Shown: piece after piece, positions 1 through 7,610 of the stretch
Layout of the letters: each line of letters opens with the position of its first letter
Position numbering within the stretch: the first letter of the stretch is position 1
Assembly: GCF_014127105.1 (NCBI RefSeq)
Contig: NZ_CP059902.1
Span: 653,001-717,000 of the forward strand
Direction: 5' to 3'
Source: Devosia sp. MC521
Lineage (GTDB): Bacteria; Pseudomonadota; Alphaproteobacteria; Rhizobiales; Devosiaceae
DNA length: 64,000 nt
Program-made: the position numbers and the translations under genes
Notes under the pieces: generated by a model
Seen by the model: the letters and a program-made list of their open reading frames with translations, nothing else
Database searches by the model: none
What the model was told of the DNA's origin: nothing

Positions 1-1266
1 CCAGTCCTCGCGGCGCTGTTTGATGAGAACAATCAGGCGCGCGGCGATGGTTGCGAAGATCACCAGCGGTATTGTGCCAAAAACGAGGCCCAGCTCACTC
101 CAAAGAGTAAGGTATGTATTGTGCGCCTTGTCCCAAATGAGATCGGGACTGACTGGCCAGCGGTGAAATAGGGGGTAGACGAGCTCGAACGTTCCGGCGC
201 CGGTTCCCCACAGCCAGTGCGCCTCGATCAGTTGCACGACCTGCGCATAGAGTTGCTGGCGCACGTCAGCGTCAGCTTCTGTACTGCCAAGGCGGTCTAA
301 AGTTCCGTCGCCAAAAACGAAAAACGCTAGGCCCGCAACAACGATGAAAGCGAGCATCACCAAAAGTCCTATGCGCTTTCGGGCTAGGCTGGTTTTCGTC
401 AACGTAATTATGAGGAGGACGGCGCCGCCGGCCAGTGCGGCTGCTAGTCCCATTCGTGACTGACTTGCGAGCAGCGCTGCAAGAATAAGAACCGTGCCGA
501 CCAGTTGCAGCCCGACCCATACGAATTTCTCGTCGGCTCGCGGCAGGCGCTGGCCTAGAGTGCTCCGCTTGTTCAGCGCCGCTCGAAGCGTGAGGCCAAC
601 CCCAAGCACAAACCCGATCGCGAGGAAGGTGCCGTACGAATTGCGGTTGACGAACGTCCCGGTTGCAACGCCGTGATACGCCCACCTGTCGAAAAACAAT
701 AGGCTGTCATTCCAAAGCGTTAGCGCGATTAGGCCCAGAACCGCATGCGCAATTATGGCCGCAAAAGCGAGTTCTGCGAGGAACATGGCGCGCTGACGAT
801 TAGCGGACACCTGGATGACCAGGAAGAAAAACAGCACGTAGGTGAAGAAGCAGACAGCGGAGAATATTGTCATGCCGACCGACGCGCTGATTTGGTTCAG
901 AGCGTAATTGTTGCCGTCGATATCGACCAGCCCCACACTCCCGCCCCACAGAGAGGAGGGCAGGATTTGGAAAATGATGAAACCGCCCAAAATGGTCGAC
1001 AGCAGGGTTTCGGGTAGAAAGCGTGATAGCCCGACGCGCAAGCCGTCGCCTGTGAACATCAGGGCAAGGCAGTAGATAAGGCCGATCAGGGCGACAATGG
1101 TCCCGTTGATCGACCATGCCACAGCGTTGTTGGCACCAAGCGGGATAGGGGCAAAAGTGGCAAGTGTGATCAGGCCAAATGCCAGTGCACCATTGACCGC
1201 CGAAGCGCGCGGTTGGGTCGATGACCTTGAGCGATTTCTCAGGAGTATAGTGTCAGCAAGTGTCAT
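1..1266 (-). CDS. O-antigen ligase family (Wzy_C) membrane protein, partial at left edge
   Basis: The minus-strand frame is open from ATG at 1266 to the window edge, giving 422 visible residues without a stop. The product is very hydrophobic, with about ten membrane segments. It has a QSRMG motif in the middle and AHNTYL near residues 381-386 followed by a LWSELGL helix; both are typical of the Wzy_C domain of O-antigen ligases and polymerases (WaaL/Wzy type), which join or polymerise undecaprenyl-linked glycans at the periplasmic face of the inner membrane. The start codon overlaps the stop of the upstream gene (ATGA at 1263-1266), so the two are probably co-translated. The C-terminus lies outside the window. 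Ligase and polymerase cannot be told apart from this sequence. Confidence 0.85.
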   Translation of the reverse strand, partial: MTLADTILLRNRSRSSTQPRASAVNGALAFGLITLATFAPIPLGANNAVAWSINGTIVALIGLIYCLALMFTGDGLRVGLSRFLPETLLSTILGGFIIFQILPSSLWGGSVGLVDIDGNNYALNQISASVGMTIFSAVCFFTYVLFFFLVIQVSANRQRAMFLAELAFAAIIAHAVLGLIALTLWNDSLLFFDRWAYHGVATGTFVNRNSYGTFLAIGFVLGVGLTLRAALNKRSTLGQRLPRADEKFVWVGLQLVGTVLILAALLASQSRMGLAAALAGGAVLLIITLTKTSLARKRIGLLVMLAFIVVAGLAFFVFGDGTLDRLGSTEADADVRQQLYAQVVQLIEAHWLWGTGAGTFELVYPLFHRWPVSPDLIWDKAHNTYLTLWSELGLVFGTIPLVIFATIAARLIVLIKQRREDW

Positions 1267-1937
1267 GGCATGACCATGCCAAATGTTTGAGTTGCGCGAC
1301 GAACGTTGGTGAGGAAACGCACCTGGTCTTCCGGCGGTAATTGTTCAACGATAAGGGTTATGCGCTCGCGGAAATCAGGCTGTGTCGCGTATCGACGCGC
1401 AACTGAAGCCACGCCCCGTGCGGATTTTGCGAGCAGTTCAAGGTCTTGCTGGTGCCCCGAAAGCGCTGCGGGAGAGAGCGTCGTAAAATGGTCTTCGGCG
1501 AGTTGGACCCGGCCTTCGGCGATCCATTGTTCATGACGACCGACATGCTGCGCTTGCACCAGTGCGGCCTCGGCTGCTTGTGGTTGCCCGAGCTGGTAGG
1601 AGAAGAGTGACTTGGCATACCAGCCCAAAGCGTAGCTCGGCATTTGGGCAACAGCGTTGTCCGCGGTTTCTAAGCAATTGAACCGTGCCAATTCCTGCCA
1701 TTGCTCAGGCTGGAGAGCTCCATAGAGCCCGCCTGCGACGTTGATGCAGCGTCGCAAAATGTCATCTGTAGATCTGTAGGAAATGGCTTGAGATTTATCG
1801 TGACCAAGGAGTGTTTCGAAAAAGCTCTCGTCGGTCGTACCCACCTGCATTAGCCCTGACAGCTCTCGTTGTCCCACAATCATGCTTGTCGCAAAAAGCG
1901 AAAAGGAGAGAAAGGCAAGAGTAACGCGGCTAAACAT
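1263..1937 (-). CDS. Membrane-anchored protein of polysaccharide locus, hypothetical
   Basis: The product is 224 residues from ATG 1937; an in-frame TTG at 1979 would add 14 residues but places charged residues before the hydrophobic N-terminus, so ATG 1937 is preferred. Residues 1-21 (MFSRVTLAFLSF and following) form one membrane anchor or uncleaved signal. The rest is soluble, with Ala-rich helical pairs around the SYALGWYAKSLFSYQLGQ region that look TPR-like. It overlaps the O-antigen ligase gene by 4 bp, so a role in assembling or exporting the same glycan is likely, perhaps as a periplasmic accessory or chain-length factor. No family could be named with certainty. Confidence 0.65.
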   Translation of the reverse strand: MFSRVTLAFLSFSLFATSMIVGQRELSGLMQVGTTDESFFETLLGHDKSQAISYRSTDDILRRCINVAGGLYGALQPEQWQELARFNCLETADNAVAQMPSYALGWYAKSLFSYQLGQPQAAEAALVQAQHVGRHEQWIAEGRVQLAEDHFTTLSPAALSGHQQDLELLAKSARGVASVARRYATQPDFRERITLIVEQLPPEDQVRFLTNVRRATQTFGMVMP

Positions 1938-2001
1938 TGGGCGTTTCCGAGTAGGTACCAAGTACACCCGGTACGGCAAGAAAATAGTGATTTAGCTTGC
2001 A

Positions 2002-2030
2002 TTTGTGACCGAGTGATTCTCGGTCACAAA
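2002..2030 (-). terminator. 12-bp perfect hairpin between two minus-strand genes
   Basis: TTTGTGACCGAG (2002-2013) is perfectly complementary to CTCGGTCACAAA (2019-2030), with a 5-nt loop. It lies 19 nt past the stop of the secreted-protein gene and upstream of the 1937 start, so it probably ends or attenuates that transcript. There is no long T run after the stem, so it may instead protect the 3' end of the mRNA. Confidence 0.5.
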
Positions 2031-2048
2031 TTTCATGGCGCAATCAAA

Positions 2049-2450
2049 TCAGTTTGGGCTGGAAGACGATGCGACCTGAATAACGTCTTGGGTCACAGTG
2101 CCACCCGAGCTTACAACTTCCGCGATCTGTGTAAACGCGCTTGCCTGTGCAGTGCTTGCTGCATATTGAACCGAGTTCTGCGCTGCTGCGGCAATGATGG
2201 CAGGTGCGACAGTGCCCGAGTTAACCAGAGCAGCAACCACTGTGCCGACAGCTGCGCCAATTTGCGCCGGTGTCAGGCCCTGTGCACGCAAAGATGCAAC
2301 AAACGCGTTCTGCGCAGCTATGCATGCGTTTGCGCTAACTGAGCACGCTGCCACAACGGAAGCTTGAGTGACAGCCTGAGCATGGGCGGGAATTGCAAAG
2401 GCTACGGTGAGAGCAAGTGCGCTTAAGCTGCGCTTGAATACTGTATTCAT
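2049..2450 (-). CDS. Small secreted alanine-rich protein, hypothetical
   Basis: The product is 133 residues from ATG 2450, chosen because a CAGGAG ribosome site stands 7 nt before it; longer in-frame starts lack this. A signal peptide is clear: basic MNTVFKRS, a hydrophobic core, then cleavage after AHA near residue 25. The mature part is low in complexity (Ala, Val, Ser, Thr), has two Cys and a central LTPAQIGAAVGTVVAALV stretch, and ends in SSSSPN. No catalytic motif was recognised. It sits upstream of the polysaccharide genes on the same strand, separated by a strong hairpin. A surface or matrix role is possible but unproven. Confidence 0.6.
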   Translation of the reverse strand: MNTVFKRSLSALALTVAFAIPAHAQAVTQASVVAACSVSANACIAAQNAFVASLRAQGLTPAQIGAAVGTVVAALVNSGTVAPAIIAAAAQNSVQYAASTAQASAFTQIAEVVSSGGTVTQDVIQVASSSSPN

Positions 2451-2529
2451 CGGATACTCCTGCCAGGATTTTGGGTGCATCATATCAGCAGTGAATACGT
2501 TCTAGAACTCAGATTTATCCATTTCATTG

Positions 2530-2534
2530 CCGGT
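2530..2534. repeat. IS target-site duplication, left copy (CCGGT)
   Basis: CCGGT directly precedes the left inverted repeat, and the same five bases directly follow the right inverted repeat at 3877-3881. Confidence 0.85.
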
Positions 2535-2567
2535 TGGAGCGCACCCCATTTTGACCGGACAGGCGGC
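2535..2567. repeat. IS left terminal inverted repeat
   Basis: This 33-bp end begins TGGAGCGCACCCC and ends ACCGGACAGGCGGC. It pairs with the right end at 3845-3876 with a few mismatches and a 1-nt length difference. Confidence 0.85.
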
Positions 2568-2595
2568 ATAGCCGATAAGGCATAGGCATGCGCCT

Positions 2596-3015
2596 ATGAG
2601 TACGACTATGTCCAAGAGTTCAGATGAGCCGTTTCGACGGGTCGAAGTCATCACCTCCGTGCAGCGCCGGCGTCGCTGGTCCGTTTCCGAGAAGGTGCGG
2701 CTGGTTGAAGAAGCCATGCAGCCCGGCATGAGCGTTTCCTACGTGGCACGCCGCGCTGGCATTTCCCCCTCTCAGCTCTTCGCCTGGAAGCGCCGCATGC
2801 TCGAGGGCGGCCATGCGGCTGTCCAGGCCGACGAAGATGTTGTGGGCGCCTCTCAGGTCCGCGAGTTGGAGAAGCGCGTGCGCGACCTCGAGCGCATGCT
2901 GGGCAAGAAGACCATGGAAGCCGAGATCCTGAAGGAGGCTCTGGATATCGCGCGCCCAAAAAAACGGACGTCGCCCTTGCTGTCGTGGAGCAATCCCGAG
3001 GACGATACCCCATGA
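2596..3015 (+). CDS. IS3-family transposase OrfA (helix-turn-helix, DNA binding)
   Basis: The product is 139 residues. An N-terminal helix-turn-helix lies at about residues 25-65 (RWSVSEKVRLVEEAMQPG, then SVSYVARRAGISPSQLF), followed by a leucine-zipper-like coiled coil at about 90-120 (VRELEKRVRDLERMLGKK). This is the usual OrfA layout of IS2-group elements; OrfA binds the ends and regulates transposition. Seven adenines at 2958-2964, near the end of the coiled coil, give a slippery site at which a -1 shift would fuse it to OrfB. Confidence 0.92.
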   Translation: MSTTMSKSSDEPFRRVEVITSVQRRRRWSVSEKVRLVEEAMQPGMSVSYVARRAGISPSQLFAWKRRMLEGGHAAVQADEDVVGASQVRELEKRVRDLERMLGKKTMEAEILKEALDIARPKKRTSPLLSWSNPEDDTP

Positions 3016-3836
3016 GCGCCATTGCCAGAACGTTGGGCGTGTCTCGGTCTAACCTGATCGAGCGCGCCAGCAAGCCTTCAAAGCCTCGCGGACCCTATCG
3101 CAAGGCCGATGATGTGGCCCTTCTTGCCGAACTTCGCCCGATCATCGATCAACGCCCCACCTATGGCTATCGCCGCGTGTCGGCATTGCTCAACCGGCAG
3201 CGGCGTAAAGAGGCCAAACCCACCGTCAACACCAAGCGGGTTCTAAGGGTCATGCAACAGCACGGGCTCACCCTTCAAAAGCATACTGCCCTGCGGCCCA
3301 CACGCACCCATGACGGGGTCGTCGTTGCCCTGCGCTCCAATATCCGCTGGTGTTCAGATCATCTAGAGATCCACTCCCGCAATGGCGAGGTGGTGCGTAT
3401 CGTCTTCGTTATCGACGCCTGCGATCGGGAGATCATTGCCTGGTCGGCCGTCGCCAATGCCGGCATCTCCGGCGAGATGGTCTGCGATCTGATGATCGCG
3501 GCCGTCGAACGCCGCTTCAAGACCCTCAAGGTCCCGCAGCGACTGGAGTGGCTGTCGGACAATGGCAGCGCCTATATCGCCAGGCAGACCGCACAGGTGG
3601 CCGCAGCATTGGGCATCGACTTGCTCTTCACCCCGGTTCGAAGCCCGCAGAGCAACGGCATGTCTGAGGCGTTCGTCAAAACCCTGAAAAGGGACTATGC
3701 CTCAACCGTCATCCTCCCAGACGCCGGCACATTCCTGGCCTTGCTGCCAGGATGGATCGACGATTACTGTGAGGTTCACCCGCACTCCGGGCTCAAGTTC
3801 CGCTCACCACGCGAGTTCCTGCGCCTCAGTGCCTAA
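2985..3836 (+). CDS. IS3-family transposase OrfB (DDE integrase core)
   Basis: The product is 283 residues from a GTG start at 2985. The frame is open further upstream to the A7 run at 2958-2964, so the working enzyme is probably an OrfAB fusion made by -1 frameshifting. An HTH_21-type segment (about residues 45-100, with TYGYRRVSALLNR) precedes the rve domain. Catalytic acids are visible as D in WCSDHLEI, D in LSDNGSAY and E in MSEAFVKTLKRDY, giving a D,D(35)E-type site. The element appears functional. It overlaps orfA by 31 bp in the -1 frame. Confidence 0.92.
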   Translation: MEQSRGRYPMSAIARTLGVSRSNLIERASKPSKPRGPYRKADDVALLAELRPIIDQRPTYGYRRVSALLNRQRRKEAKPTVNTKRVLRVMQQHGLTLQKHTALRPTRTHDGVVVALRSNIRWCSDHLEIHSRNGEVVRIVFVIDACDREIIAWSAVANAGISGEMVCDLMIAAVERRFKTLKVPQRLEWLSDNGSAYIARQTAQVAAALGIDLLFTPVRSPQSNGMSEAFVKTLKRDYASTVILPDAGTFLALLPGWIDDYCEVHPHSGLKFRSPREFLRLSA

Positions 3837-3844
3837 ACCCAACC

Positions 3845-3876
3845 GCCGCCTGTCCGGTGAAACAGGGTCCACTCCA
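3845..3876. repeat. IS right terminal inverted repeat
   Basis: Read on the minus strand, this 32-bp end begins TGGAGTGGACCC and ends ACCGGACAGGCGGC, matching the left end. Confidence 0.85.
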
Positions 3877-3881
3877 CCGGT
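3877..3881. repeat. IS target-site duplication, right copy (CCGGT)
   Basis: This is the second copy of the 5-bp direct repeat, just outside the right inverted repeat that ends at 3876. Confidence 0.85.
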
Positions 3882-4878
3882 TGAATGAGTTGATCGGAAT
3901 TTTCTCGTCTGATTGTATTTGTGAATATCACCTAATACGTTTCAGTTTTAGACTTGATCGTCCTTAAATTTATTTATGCAAGGATTTTTGCTGGTACATC
4001 TATATGTTTGTTTTTGCTTGATTTTTAATATTGGAGAGTGCGACTCTAGTGCCTTATGTGTCGCTATGTTTCGTGCGGGCACGCGCTATATCTTTGAGTA
4101 AGCACGTTCTTGGCTTCCGCGGGAACGCAGAGCTGCGTGGGTGGTGGAGGATGAGATGTTAAAATTGCGCCGGCCTGTGCAGTCCGTTGCGCATGCAGTT
4201 TTGGTGCGCAGATATCCATTTTGATTCCGCGATACTCTTCGCTGCGTAACCATCTGGATTGGTCGGTGGGGCGTTCCGCTCCTGCGCTTGGGCGTGTCGC
4301 GGCCATCGCTTCTTCACGGGATTGTCAGGGGTTGCGAGTGTGTTTGCGCTCTCGCAGCGCCGCCGCGGCTGTGTAAAATGCTGTCAAGCTTAGCTGATTG
4401 AGAGCGATATTTGCCTAACGAATAGTCGGAAAGCGTGGTGGGTGAATTTTTTCGCATCCCCCCCCATGGGAGCCTCTTGCTGTGCTCAGCAAATGTATGC
4501 AAGTATCCCAGCGTACACGTTGTATACAGGTATCCGTGTGTGCACAAATGGAGGGAACCCCTGAGTCTCGTCACGGAATTTGTTCGATCAACAGCAGTAG
4601 CAGCGACGGTTTGTCGTCAGCGTCTATTGCCAGTTGGTCAGGGCTGGATTTTTGACCGGTGATACTTGTGGAGGTGTGTTTGGGTCAGAGGTGGAGGGAA
4701 ACACTGACGACCTGCTGGACGATGCTGGGTTGCATCGCCCGGTCATGGCTAGGCAACGGGCCACGCACTCTGCGAGTTGAACCACTCGTCTCGATCCGAT
4801 TTTTACATCGTATCTGTTCTGCTGCTTCCGGGCAGGGTGCTGAGCGGTGTGTTTCAATATAGAGAATGTGAGACTATC
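3882..4878. other. Gene-poor stretch of about 1 kb
   Basis: The first 170 bases after the IS are clearly AT-rich. No frame here has a convincing start, ribosome site and protein-like composition on either strand, and no tRNA fold was seen. The stretch ends in the probable regulatory region of the 4879 gene, including a palindromic site at 4494-4530 and up to about 350 nt of leader. Confidence 0.55.
4494..4530. promoter_or_regulatory. Putative GntR/FadR-type composite operator upstream of the importer SBP
   Basis: TGTATGC (4494-4500) and GTATCC (4503-4508) are followed by the palindrome TGTATACA (4521-4528) and GG. The same three words in the same order occur before the M20 gene at 7573-7598, and a related palindrome precedes the ureohydrolase gene at 20139-20148. 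The FadR-type regulator at 8877 is the obvious candidate binder. The site lies about 350 nt before the GTG at 4879, implying a long leader or an undetected promoter closer in. Confidence 0.55.
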
Positions 4879-5877
4879 GTGAATATCAAGACCCTTCTTC
4901 TCTCTTCTGCTTTCGTTTTGGCTGCTGCGCCTGCCTTCGCCCAAGACAAAGAAATCACCATCCAGATCTGGGGCTCGACCTGGGAAAATGGCCTCAAGGC
5001 CATTTCGCAGCAGTTCGAAGCGGAAACCGGCATTAAGGTCAATGCGGTCACCCAGTCCTCGTCGGGTGAGGGTCTCGTCAAGCTGCAGGCAGAGCGCGCT
5101 AACCCGTCGGTTGACGTGTGGTTTGCAACCAACACCATCGCCAGCGAAGCGGGCCAGGACCAGGAACTCTTCGTCAAGATCCCGAAGGACAAGCTGACCA
5201 ACAGTGGTGAACTGATCCAGGGTGCGATCTCTGATGATTGGGTTGGTATTTATTACTACCCAATGGGCATCGTTTATGACGCTGACGTCGTGACCGTGCC
5301 GCCGACCTCTTGGGAAGATCTCTGGAAGCCAGAATATAAGAGCCAGATCATCGCGCCAGCGATGTCGATCTATTCGGGCTCGTTGCTGATGGTTGCAAAC
5401 CAGATCAACGGCGGCACCATCGACAATTTCGATGCTGGCTTTGAAGCTCTCAAGAACCTGAACGAGAACGTTTCGCTCTATTATTCTTCGGACTCGCAGG
5501 CTCGTCAGTCGATCGTTCAGGGTGAAGGCTCGATCCTTATCGGCCAGAGCTCGCACATGAACGCGATCGCCAAGGAAGGCCTCAACATGAAGATGGTCGC
5601 GCCAAAGCCGGCGCCGATGTACTTCGACGTTATGATGATGACCAAGGGCGACAGCCAGGACGAAGCTGCGCAGTTCGTCAACTACATCATCTCTAAGGGT
5701 GCGCAGGAAGAAATGCTGGCTCGCGTCAACATGGCGCCTGTAAACAAGAATGTTGCCCTTCCTGAAGAGCTCGCAGCAGCCCTCCCAGCTGATGGCGACG
5801 GCTTTGTTATGGACGGCCGCCTCGTCAACGAAAACGTCAGCGACTGGACTGTGCGCTTTGACGAAATCGCCCGCTAA
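4879..5877 (+). CDS. ABC transporter substrate-binding protein, spermidine/putrescine (PotD/PotF) type
   Basis: The product is 332 residues from GTG 4879. That start places a clean signal peptide (VNIKTLLLSS, hydrophobic core, cleavage after PAFA near residue 21) at the N-terminus; the upstream ATG 4777 would bury it. The mature protein begins QDKEITIQIWGSTWE and has the family-1 periplasmic binding fold (early WGSTWENGLK, middle GIYYYPMGIVYDAD, WEDLWKPEYK). It should bind the substrate in the periplasm for the permeases at 10928 and 11785 and the ATPase at 9849. A strong terminator follows at 5906, so it may be made in excess as an mRNA of its own. The substrate is unknown; the family also takes up iron and other small molecules. 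Confidence 0.85.
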   Translation: MNIKTLLLSSAFVLAAAPAFAQDKEITIQIWGSTWENGLKAISQQFEAETGIKVNAVTQSSSGEGLVKLQAERANPSVDVWFATNTIASEAGQDQELFVKIPKDKLTNSGELIQGAISDDWVGIYYYPMGIVYDADVVTVPPTSWEDLWKPEYKSQIIAPAMSIYSGSLLMVANQINGGTIDNFDAGFEALKNLNENVSLYYSSDSQARQSIVQGEGSILIGQSSHMNAIAKEGLNMKMVAPKPAPMYFDVMMMTKGDSQDEAAQFVNYIISKGAQEEMLARVNMAPVNKNVALPEELAAALPADGDGFVMDGRLVNENVSDWTVRFDEIAR

Positions 5878-5905
5878 CCCCTAAAGACATTTAGGTGTTG
5901 CGATA

Positions 5906-5935
5906 GATCAGGTGGTTCGCCACCTGATCTTTTTT
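5906..5935 (+). terminator. Rho-independent terminator with UUCG loop after SBP gene
   Basis: GATCAGGTGG (5906-5915) pairs perfectly with CCACCTGATC (5920-5929) around a TTCG tetraloop, followed by six T. It lies 28 nt past the stop of the binding-protein gene and probably stops most transcripts before the amidase gene. Confidence 0.9.
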
Positions 5936-5960
5936 ATATCCCCCGTTTAGCTGCTGCCTC

Positions 5961-7316
5961 ATGCAAAACGCTTCTCTGCTCGCCGACCTTCTTGCTCGCC
6001 CCCTTCCGGAAATCGCTGTGGCCCTCGCCAAGGGCAAGGTGTCATCTGTTGATCTCACGCGGGCCTATTTAGAGCGCATTGAGGTGCTCGATACCCAATA
6101 TGCGGCCTATATCTGTGTAACGGGAGACGTGGCGCTCAAACAGGCAGCCGCATGCGATGCAGCCTATCGGGAAGGACGCATTCTCGGCGCGCTGCACGGC
6201 GTGCCAATCGCGGTCAAGGATCTGTGTGAGACGGACTTCGCTCCGACTTCAAATGGCATGGCCATTCACCGCAATCGGCAAACGCACCGCAATGCGGCAG
6301 TTGTCTCCCAGCTTTTGCAAGCAGGCGCAGTGCTTCTGGGTAAGCTCGCTATGGCCGAGGGTGCGTGCTCGACGCATCACCCGCTTATGCCTGTGCCGAA
6401 GAACCCTTGGGGTGAACAGTTTCGAGTCGGCTCATCCTCCTCTGGTTCCGGCGTGGCCGTTGCCGCAGCGCTTGCGGCGGGTGCAGTCGGCAGTGATACC
6501 GGTGGTTCCATCCGCTTCCCATCGGCCTATTGCGGCCTCACCGGTTTAAAGCCGAGCCGGGGTTTGGTTAGCGTTGAAGGCGTTTGCGCCATGGCGCCGA
6601 GCCTTGACCATGTCGGTCCCATGGCGACGACCGCCCAAGGCTGCGCTTTGATGCTCAAGGCAATGATTGGGGGCAGGGGCGAGGTTCCGGCGGTCAGCCT
6701 CGAAGGTTTGCGTTTGGGCTATAGCGAAGAGCTTCTTGAAGGCGGACTGGATGCTGAGGTTAGCTCTGCCTATCGCCGCATGCTGGATGCTGCGTCGACG
6801 GCCGGTATGGTGCTGGTTTCATGCAAATTACTGGACACGCCTGACATTTATGAAGTGTGGTCGCGCCTTTGCGCTAGGGAAGTGGCGCTAGGTCATGCCG
6901 ACACTTACCCGTCCAAACGAAATGAGTATGGCTCCGCTCTCGCCGCTTTGGCCGGGCAGGGTGCCACTATCACCGTCGAACAACATAAGCGCGATAAGAC
7001 GCGTCAGACGGAAATTGCGGCGACTTGGCAAGCATTCATGGGCGAGATGGATTGTCTGGCTTTGCCCATCCATGCGGCCGTCGCGCCTGTGCTGGACAAT
7101 CCCCTAGGCGCGCCAAACGCGGGTGTTGATAATCCGCTTCGGTTCACGGCTCCAGCCAATGTGTCGGGCCTGCCTGCACTCGCTTTGCCGGTGCAGGTCG
7201 ATCGACGTGGGTGCCCGATCGGCGTCCAGTTGATGGGGCCAATGCATAGCGATTTCGCGCTTTTGAACATCGGTGCCGAGCTTCAGCGCGGCGTGCTGCC
7301 GGCGCTTTTGAGCTGA
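5961..7316 (+). CDS. Amidase signature family hydrolase
   Basis: The product is 451 residues, the usual size for the amidase signature family (GatA/AtzE-like). The Ser-cisSer-Lys triad is recognisable: Lys86 in VPIAVKDL, the cis-Ser within GSSSSGSG at about 157-164, and nucleophile Ser183 in GSDTGGSIRFPS. It should hydrolyse a carboxamide or carbamoyl bond in the cytoplasm. It lies between the importer binding protein and an M20 peptidase, so it probably acts on an imported substrate or its breakdown product. A terminator separates it from the upstream gene and there is no strong ribosome site before ATG 5961, so the start is less certain than the family. Confidence 0.85.
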   Translation: MQNASLLADLLARPLPEIAVALAKGKVSSVDLTRAYLERIEVLDTQYAAYICVTGDVALKQAAACDAAYREGRILGALHGVPIAVKDLCETDFAPTSNGMAIHRNRQTHRNAAVVSQLLQAGAVLLGKLAMAEGACSTHHPLMPVPKNPWGEQFRVGSSSSGSGVAVAAALAAGAVGSDTGGSIRFPSAYCGLTGLKPSRGLVSVEGVCAMAPSLDHVGPMATTAQGCALMLKAMIGGRGEVPAVSLEGLRLGYSEELLEGGLDAEVSSAYRRMLDAASTAGMVLVSCKLLDTPDIYEVWSRLCAREVALGHADTYPSKRNEYGSALAALAGQGATITVEQHKRDKTRQTEIAATWQAFMGEMDCLALPIHAAVAPVLDNPLGAPNAGVDNPLRFTAPANVSGLPALALPVQVDRRGCPIGVQLMGPMHSDFALLNIGAELQRGVLPALLS

Positions 7317-7572
7317 TCGCTTCAATGCTTGATTCTTGGGTCAAATTCCCGCCGATCACGATGTTCCGCCAGTCTGAGCATAATTTTCCACGCTGCATCC
7401 GGCTTGGCGGAACGCATGCGGGGCCAGCACAGCGCGCGTCTGTGCGCCAAAGTCCTTGGAATTTCGGTGAAATTTGAACGTCTGCTTGAACATATGGCGC
7501 GGGTATAGCGGCTTTAGGGGCAGTACCCGGGCGTGTCGAAGCCCTTCTGTCCACTCTTGCAACGCGCTGTTT

Positions 7573-7598
7573 TGTATGCTTGTATCCATGTATACAGG
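7573..7598. promoter_or_regulatory. Putative GntR/FadR-type composite operator upstream of M20 peptidase gene
   Basis: TGTATGC (7573-7579), GTATCC (7582-7587) and TGTATACAGG (7589-7598) repeat the words found at 4494-4530. The last two words are 1 nt apart here and 12 nt apart there, a difference of 11 nt or about one helical turn. The site ends 12 nt before the ATG at 7611, so binding would block transcription start or early elongation. Confidence 0.6.
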
Positions 7599-7610
7599 AA
7601 GGGAATGACG

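Larger units (their letters stand above)
2535..3876 (+). mobile_element. IS3-family insertion sequence (IS2 group), complete, 1342 bp
   Basis: The terminal inverted repeats are imperfect: left 2535-2567 and right 3845-3876 both begin TGGAG and share an inner ACCGGACAGGCGGC block. The element is flanked by the direct repeat CCGGT at 2530-2534 and 3877-3881, the 5-bp target duplication usual for this group. It carries two overlapping frames, orfA and orfB, with a -1 frameshift site. Both ends, both frames and the duplication are intact, so insertion was probably recent and the element may be active. It lies between the secreted-protein gene and a gene-free stretch and breaks no recognised gene. 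Confidence 0.92.

Noticed and set aside
3882-4778. Several open frames of 60-90 residues
   Set aside because: None has a ribosome site, domain or protein-like composition; the stretch is treated as non-coding.
4530-4878. Guanidine or glycine riboswitch in the leader
   Set aside because: The conserved core words of these riboswitches were not found by eye.
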